The notes under the pieces were generated by a model. That model searched no databases. It was not told where the DNA came from and saw nothing but the letters and a program-made list of their open reading frames with translations. This document shows, one piece after another, positions 57,781 to 64,000 of a stretch of DNA of 64,000 nucleotides. Each line of letters begins with the position of its first letter. The first letter of the stretch is position 1. Source of the DNA: Acheta domesticus (Eukaryota > Arthropoda > Insecta > Orthoptera > Gryllidae). The position numbers were made by a program, and so were the translations under genes. Location: contig JAHLJT010003656.1 of assembly GCA_031308135.1 (NCBI GenBank), forward strand, positions 73,302,984-73,366,983, read 5' to 3'.

Positions 57781-57816
57781 GCTAAGGATGGAAAAAAAAG
57801 TGAGAGGAAAAAAATA

Positions 57817-58018
57817 GTGGTGCTACAGAATAGCATAGATTTTCCCATATTTGTTTTATTTTTCCTTGGGTCTGGGTTGTATGTATGTAATGCTGCGCGA
57901 AAAAATGGCGAATTTTCGGTAGAACAAAATTCGTTGCCCGGCCGTGATAACGAAAAAGTGGTGCTACAGAATGGCACAGACTTTCCCGTATTAGTTTTCT
58001 ATTTCCTTGGGTCTGGAC
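57817..58018. repeat. two units of a 141-bp tandem duplication
   Basis: GTGGTGCTACAGAATAGCAT ... TTTTTCCTTGGGTCTGG at 57817-57877 recurs at 57958-58018, exactly 141 bp later; the rest of the unit is less similar. The resulting 105-codon plus frame is taken as non-coding. Confidence 0.7.
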
Positions 58019-58109
58019 TAGCTATTCGGAATTGCCACATACTCTTGGCAGCTGACATCTATCGCCGTCCAAAGTACATTTTTTTGACATTTTCTTATTT
58101 TTTCGGTTT

Positions 58110-58308
58110 CCTAATGATAGAACGGAAATATTAACTTTAGAATAATAAAGAACACAAAAAGATCGTCTTAAATGGCAATTTTATTTTAAAAACTTGTAGC
58201 TGTTTTAAAGAAAATCGGCTCCAAATTTTTCAAAATAAATTGCCATTTAGGACCAGGTTTTAATGTTCTTTAATATTCTAACATTAATATTTCCGTTCTA
58301 CCATTAGG
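58110..58308. mobile_element. hairpin MITE (CCTAATGRTAGAACGG ends)
   Basis: 199 bp with ~75-bp arms: CCTAATGATAGAACGGAAAT, ATTAACTTTAGAATAATAAAG, TAAATGGCAATTTTA on the left and their reverse complement on the right. Confidence 0.85.
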
Positions 58309-59397
58309 TATATTTATGTAGACCTGTAATCACTAACAATACAGAAACCGATGCAAATAGTAAAAAGTATTTTACCTCGCATTTATACTTGTGTATCGAT
58401 TTTCGTTATTTAATGTCATCTGGCAATATGTTGGAAAGACGTACATTGCTTCGTAAATTAGTTAAGGTAATGGCGTAATTCCAAGCTGACAGAAGAGAGG
58501 CTTGCTGAAAACCATGGATGTAATTTGCTTATTATTCGTACAGTCTAAAGGCTTGGATACTATAGGATCTCCCTAGAATATTAACATAGTATTTCTCAGA
58601 ATATTATGCAGATCATTCGCAAAGAGATTAGGAAGTTACATGTGTGAGTGTGAACACTGAACAGTCTGGAACAGTCTAACTAATGAGGGACATTAACGAC
58701 CCTTCTGTCGAAAATGGGAACTACCAACTGAGTATGTTTATAATCCATACAAGCATGTTACACATTTCGAACGGAAAGAACAAAATACCAAAGAAATCTT
58801 AAGATTTTTCCAGTAATTGATCGTAACTATTTACATTGTGAAAATGCATGGATTTCTAATAAAATCGTACAAAGAAACAAGCACGTAATTTGCATTTTAG
58901 TTTAATAATATAATGAAAATTAATATTGCTCCTTGCGAGATCAGAGATCCTTCTCATATAGTAATATTAATAAGAAAATGTTAATCATATTATACGCTGA
59001 CGCCTTGGAATACCTACCTCCCACTCCTTTACTAACAGAGTTGAATTGCGTATTAATGACAGCAAAGAGCGCTGTTGACAAAATGTGATCACTGTCTAAT
59101 TAGACTACGATTATTAGACTGTGATATGATAATCAGAAATGATCGCACCTGAGTAACAGAAAATACTTTGAAATGAAAAACAAACTACAGATTTGATATA
59201 CTAAGTTTAGTCCTTTCGTCGAAATAACCAATCTCTCCATTTCTTTCGCATCTAGCGACAGGGAGACTCAAGACAACGTGCGTGAATAATACAATACAAA
59301 ACAAGTCTGTATTCTGTGGTCCAAATTACAAGTGACAATAGGTCATTGTTAAAATAAAAAACATGGCGTAGGGGACTTCATCTGCAGAATTGAAGAC
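58309..59397. other. AT-rich stretch before the SUMO-like gene
   Basis: No gene or repeat seen. A two-codon upstream open frame (ATG GCG TAG) lies at about 59363, some 35 bp before the SUMO-like start. Confidence 0.45.
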
Positions 59398-59721
59398 ATG
59401 GAAGAAAAAGAAGGGATCAAAAAGAGCGGCAAAGGAATAAAACTGAAAGTGTTAGGTCCTAATGATACCATTGTAACTTTTTCCTTGAAATTAAACACCC
59501 CTATGAAAAAACTGATGAGCGCTTACTGCAACAAATTCAACTTTGCCGTTGAGACAATGAGATTTATGTTTGATGGTATTCGAATAGCGGACACAGACAC
59601 ACCTAATACTTTGGAAATGGAAGATGAAGATGTTGTAGAAGTATTTGTTCTTCAAAGCGGTGGATATGGTCACCTACTAAATAGGAATGGAGCGAAGTAT
59701 GTAAGTATTATTTTTGTTTAA
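59398..59721 (+). CDS. SUMO-like small ubiquitin-related modifier, single exon with extra C-terminal tail
   Basis: 107 codons, complete. Residues 14-89 match the SUMO fold: IKLKVLGPNDTIVTFSLKLN (strands 1-2), TPMKKLMSAYCNKFNF (helix), MRFMFDGIRIADTDTPNTLE, then MEDEDVVEVFVLQSGG, where Gly88-Gly89 is the conjugation diglycine. In the family the tail after Gly-Gly is removed by SENP/Ulp proteases and the glycine is then joined to target lysines. Here the tail is 18 residues (YGHLLNRNGAKYVSIIFV), unlike the very short tails usual in insect SUMO. The N-terminus lacks a clear self-sumoylation site (psi-K-x-E); GIKK stands where some have it. The start is supported by G at -3 and +4 and by an in-frame upstream stop. 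The frame carries no internal stop and could be a retrocopy or a real paralogue. A perfect GTAAGT at 59701 could alternatively end the exon after residue 101. Confidence 0.85.
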   Translation: MEEKEGIKKSGKGIKLKVLGPNDTIVTFSLKLNTPMKKLMSAYCNKFNFAVETMRFMFDGIRIADTDTPNTLEMEDEDVVEVFVLQSGGYGHLLNRNGAKYVSIIFV

Positions 59722-62700
59722 TATATTGAACTAGTATTGTATATTTATAGACGACAGTAAGCTTCGGGCCAGAATATCATTTTATAGAACACAAGAGGAG
59801 AGATATTTTGTCAGGCGAAGCAGCAAATAGATATGCCTTCTCAACACACAAGTGTCATATAAATATGTTTTGAAGTGAGAAATACTAATGTGTGTAAAAT
59901 GCAGAAGTAATGTCAAATGAGTTAATCTAGAAAATAGTGGTAGTATGATAATGAAATTGAAGTACATTACTGGGACCTTAATGTTAAAAAATTATTAATG
60001 CAGAATAAATCTACGTTAATTTAGCCACATCATTTCTGTTTACGACAATTCTGTGTGGTATTCCATTTGGACTGGTGTTCAGGAAGATGCATTGGAATTC
60101 ATTAACCAATAAGATCTCATCTACAAGAGAGTTTGTAATTTAATACTAACAAACCTGAATTTATATTGTTCTGCATTAAACACATATTGTCAAGAAGGTA
60201 AGCTATTTTCATTTTTGCATGTCCAGAATTAAACCAAAGTAGCAAGCAGCAAATTAATTAGAATTTTGTTTTATAGGTACAAACTACTTCCAATTATTTA
60301 TAAATAGCCGCATAATGTTGGATGGAGCAATTGCTTTTCTTGTTTAACGTTTCTTTAATGACGATTTGATATTGCCAGTTAAGTAATATAGGTTATAAGA
60401 TATAAAATGTTGAATTTCTAGGACATAGCACTGTATTGTAATGAACAATTCACAAGACATTATCCGTCTCGTTTCCCCCTAATTTTATTACATCACAAGA
60501 TATGTTTCTTTTCAATGCCTTAAACGTTTCGATAATTCTGATATTTAGTTCAAACAATTTTGGATGATTTCCTGAATTAAAACTTGTTTAATCTGACTTT
60601 TAAAAATGATTAATTACAAAATGTACAATGTATTATTAGTTACAATAAACAAATGCATGTATACAGAAAAACGTGATGTTGATCATTCTTGGTTTTAAAT
60701 TAAATGTTTACAATTTGATGGACAATTTTTATAACAATAATGGCTTTATTTAAGAGGCAATGCTTGGGCCATCAGCCCCGCTCACCCCCTAACAGAATAG
60801 AAAGAAGTGGTTTACCAGATAATTCAAATGAGAAGTTAGTGCTACTGCTAGAACGAACATTATTTAACAAAAAACTTATAAAAACAAAAACTGAAGTTTA
60901 ACCACCAGATAAAAAAATGAAATTGTTGGCAAGGAATTTGAACATATAAATTCGTTTGGAAAAACACAAAGATGGAAATTGTAGATATTTGTAATGAGTG
61001 GTAGGAGTAATAGAGCTCAGGTAGCAGGAGTAACATTTGTAATGTGAGTGGGCCTGTATCCTCACAACTCAGCTAAACTAGTTTTTTTCTTCAAAAATAA
61101 CTTTTACTGTAACAATTAAAAATTCATTTTTTATATAATTTACAACAAAAACTGTTAAAAGACCCATTCTATTAGTCCAATTAATTTTGTTCAAGGTACA
61201 ATATTATCAGTTCATTTATTATAGACCACAAGCAATGAGACCTTATGTATGGGTGATAGTAACCTTAAAATAAGTGATTTCTGAAAGGTTTTAGTCATTA
61301 AGTCTTGTGAATGCGGTGCTTCAGGTGTCTTGGGCGTCAGAAAATAACAATGATTCCTTCATATCCTTTGTTCTGTAATGTACTGAAGTTGTTTTGTTGA
61401 TTTCTCAACCAACAATGTGCGTTACTTATTGTTGCAATACACTATATATTATTAAGACAGCAGTTAAACAATATAATATTTATTAATACAGCAGTTTCCT
61501 CTAGGATACTTAATAATAAGTTGCCTTAATAACTTAAATAAGTTGCCTTATTTCATCCCCCTCAGTTAAAAGAATGGATGCAGCGCTTCCGAAATGTGAT
61601 TTTTGATTAACGGAACTCCAGGTGAATAGTAGTTGTTTTAACCTACGATCAAAGATACTTGTGAAGTAAGTGTACACGTGCAGTAGGATCTTGTTCTGCA
61701 ACGAGGGCTTTCAACAAAGTATTCAGGATCGCGACTGTCTAAAAGAGTAAACTAGTATTAGAGCAAAGTATATCGTTGCTATCCGTACGTAAATACAGAT
61801 AAATACACAGTGTTGCTGTAGTTGTTATTTTTGTACTGTATTAATTTCCCCCTTTTTTCAAATTCAAGTTAATTTGTTGAAATGAATCGAACATTGGTTT
61901 CGACTCTTTGCAAAACAGGGATAATTTGAGTGGTTTATGGCCCTCCTAGTTTGAAACTGGACATTTCGAAGATGATTAAATTCAGTATTCTGGGTAGGAT
62001 TGTTAAAAAGTGTCCACTTACGTACGATTATTATAGTGTCTATTTGTGTTCTTCAGATCCGGGAGTCTACAAAACTTTGAAATCATGAACTTTGACATAC
62101 ACAAGACTTTTGTTCAAGTTTGGGTTATTTATTTTCGTTAGAAAAAACACTTAAATTATTTAATCAATCACTTAATCTTGTGAATTTTCACAGAAGTACT
62201 CTCGAAAAACCGGTAGTACATCGAAAAATCTGGTGTATTTTATTCAATGCTCCTCAAAAATAATACGCCACAAACTCGTAAAAAAATAGGAAAAAATTAA
62301 ACTGTCACATTCATAACGGAAAAAAAAAACATCCACAATGGAGTTATGACTGCGTTTCAAAATTTGTTTTTAAGAGTGAAACCCGTTTCTCTGAAACTGT
62401 ATTAGAGATAATAAAAGTTAGAACAAAATAAAATACGGACTATTATGCAGTACCTACATTGTTAAATTCCTTATAAATTAACAGAGGAAAACGTTCTATT
62501 GATTTTTTTGTTCCGAGTTGCTACGGATCAAAAAAACCGTCAATCGAAATCCTATTTCCAATTCCCCTAACCTCAAACTTCCTCCAACTACCGAATTCTA
62601 CCGCCAGATATCGTTCCAACAACCCCTCTGATTTGATAGCGAACCGATCGGTTTTTCATTTTTTATTGCTTATTGGACAAAAAAACTTTTTAGCAGCGTA

Positions 62701-62990
62701 TCCACAAAACAAGTAATGTGCAAAAACCTCCTAGTCAGCCTTCCTAGTTCTCAAACATTACAATTACGTTACAATCGCAGGGACGCGTATTATGAAAACG
62801 TGCACAAAATTCACTTCTCCCCATAGCTCGTCACACGCAGTTTTTAACTGTTTTTGACATAAATAAATAAATAGACGCAGGAAACTCTTACAGAACATAA
62901 TGCGCCCATTCTTTGGCATCGCAGTGTTCTGCAACTTCGACAAATCAATTTTAAAAAATACCATTCGCACTAGTATGCAGCTACATTGAT
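59722..62990. other. AT-rich flank after the SUMO-like gene
   Basis: No further gene recognised. A plus-strand AATAAA lies at 60004-60009, about 280 bp after the stop, and may end the SUMO-like transcript. Other open frames are below 70 codons. Confidence 0.45.
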
Positions 62991-63019
62991 AATATTAAAA
63001 ACTTGTCTATGAGTTCTTC

Positions 63020-63400
63020 CATATCTAGTGTTCACGGTTGGGGACAGGATGCTTGGTCGATGGTGCTTTTTTTTCCCGGCTGGTGTCGCCTCCCACGCCC
63101 TCCCTCTGAGCTCCGCCACGGCCGGACATTAAAAAACGAAAACGTATCGCGCGGCGAAGCGGGCGTGTACATACACGGCCGGTGCGCGAGCCAACGGACG
63201 CGGCCGCTACCGCTGCGGATGTTTTTCCAATCTCCGCCGCACTGCAACATTGCGCCGTGGACCGTTTTGAAAGCAGCCATGTAAAATGCCAACAAATCAA
63301 CGATTCGGAACACATCGTCAGAGGGAATTTTATTGCAAACCGCACAATTTAATTCCACGTTATCAGCGGGCCAGGAACGGGGCCGCGGGCCGCATTTCAT
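63020..63400. other. CpG-rich stretch near the right edge
   Basis: GC-rich with overlapping open frames of 93-122 codons on both strands that I cannot match to any family. It could be regulatory or contain an unrecognised exon. Confidence 0.35.
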
Positions 63401-64000
63401 ATGTGATTAAGCCTGACGTACGCCTCCCTCGATGATAAAAACTGCAGCATAATTAGGGTGCACATCAAACGTTGACCGGCTGGAGGGAGAGTGAGGTCCC
63501 GACGGTCGAAGCGATGTTTTCGATTTTAGAGCAGGGGATGTGAGCGACCGACGCCGAGGAAGTGACTACAACGTGACAAGGCGCAAACGCTGAAGATTGG
63601 AACGCCACTGTTTAAGCGACTCTGACGACAAATACGAACTACCTTTGCCACATTCAACAATGTGCGTTGTACCTCGAGATCGTAACGGTATATGCAATCG
63701 GTATTTTTTTAAAATTTGTTGCTTCTTTGCAACATATCTCTTTAACTCTTCTTGTGCGTTGAGCACATTAGTAATTCTCCCTTAACTTTTTGCCTTTTTA
63801 CCTCGTCACGTCGCAATCAGTCCCGTCGCTTTTATCCCTCCAGTCAGGTCATAAGAAACATTTCTTCTGAATGCATGTTTAGTACTACATCCATGTATTA
63901 AAACACTTGTTTACATGTGTAAAGCCTTAAGCTTTGCCACGTTCTACCACGGACGTACTCAAGTATAGCTAACATTTTCGTCTAAATTTGTATTTAGTTC
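63401..64000. other. right edge of the window
   Basis: Mixed composition; nothing recognised. Upstream caskin exons, if present, were not detected. Confidence 0.4.

Noticed and set aside
57633..58134. 114- and 105-codon opposing frames
   Set aside because: Both arise from the 141-bp tandem duplication and flanking CpG island; no domain seen.

Overview
This is nuclear DNA from an animal, most likely an insect. The evidence is spliced genes with GT/AG introns, long AT-rich introns containing GC-rich islands, many trinucleotide microsatellites, tRNA-derived SINE-like repeats, and numerous hAT-type and hairpin MITEs. No bacterial, phage or CRISPR features are present. The species cannot be named from sequence alone; the long introns and heavy repeat load suggest a fairly large genome (inference).

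The main gene is on the minus strand and is the 3' part of caskin (Drosophila symbol ckn), a synaptic scaffold protein. Thirteen coding exons can be traced from 53623 down to the stop codon at 2363. All have matching splice phases, and together they encode 856 residues plus an incomplete first codon. The order is: a Ser/Gly/Pro-rich linker (exons at 53.4-53.6, 19.7, 19.5 and 17.3-17.6 kb), SAM domain 1 (15.0-15.2 kb), SAM domain 2 (14.1-14.4 kb), a long proline/alanine/serine-rich region (13.0, 9.2, 7.1-7.5, 5.5-5.8 and 3.5 kb), and the conserved helical caskin tail (3.0 and 2.4 kb). The N-terminal part expected of the family (ankyrin repeats, SH3, CASK-interaction region) was not found and probably lies beyond the right edge of the window, unless this insect form lacks it.

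A 33.6 kb intron separates the exon at 53.4-53.6 kb from the next one. I recognise no gene in it. It holds CpG-rich islands, microsatellites, three hAT MITEs (two with perfect 8-bp target duplications), a palindromic fold-back family, two SINE-like families and a 27-bp minisatellite. Right of the last traced exon (53.6-64 kb) are three hairpin MITEs, two CpG-rich stretches and, on the plus strand at 59398-59721, an intact single-exon SUMO-like gene ending its ubiquitin-like fold in Gly-Gly followed by an unusual 18-residue tail.

Apart from caskin and the SUMO-like gene I found no supportable protein-coding genes. Most other open frames are shadows of GC-rich exons, simple repeats or transposon remnants.
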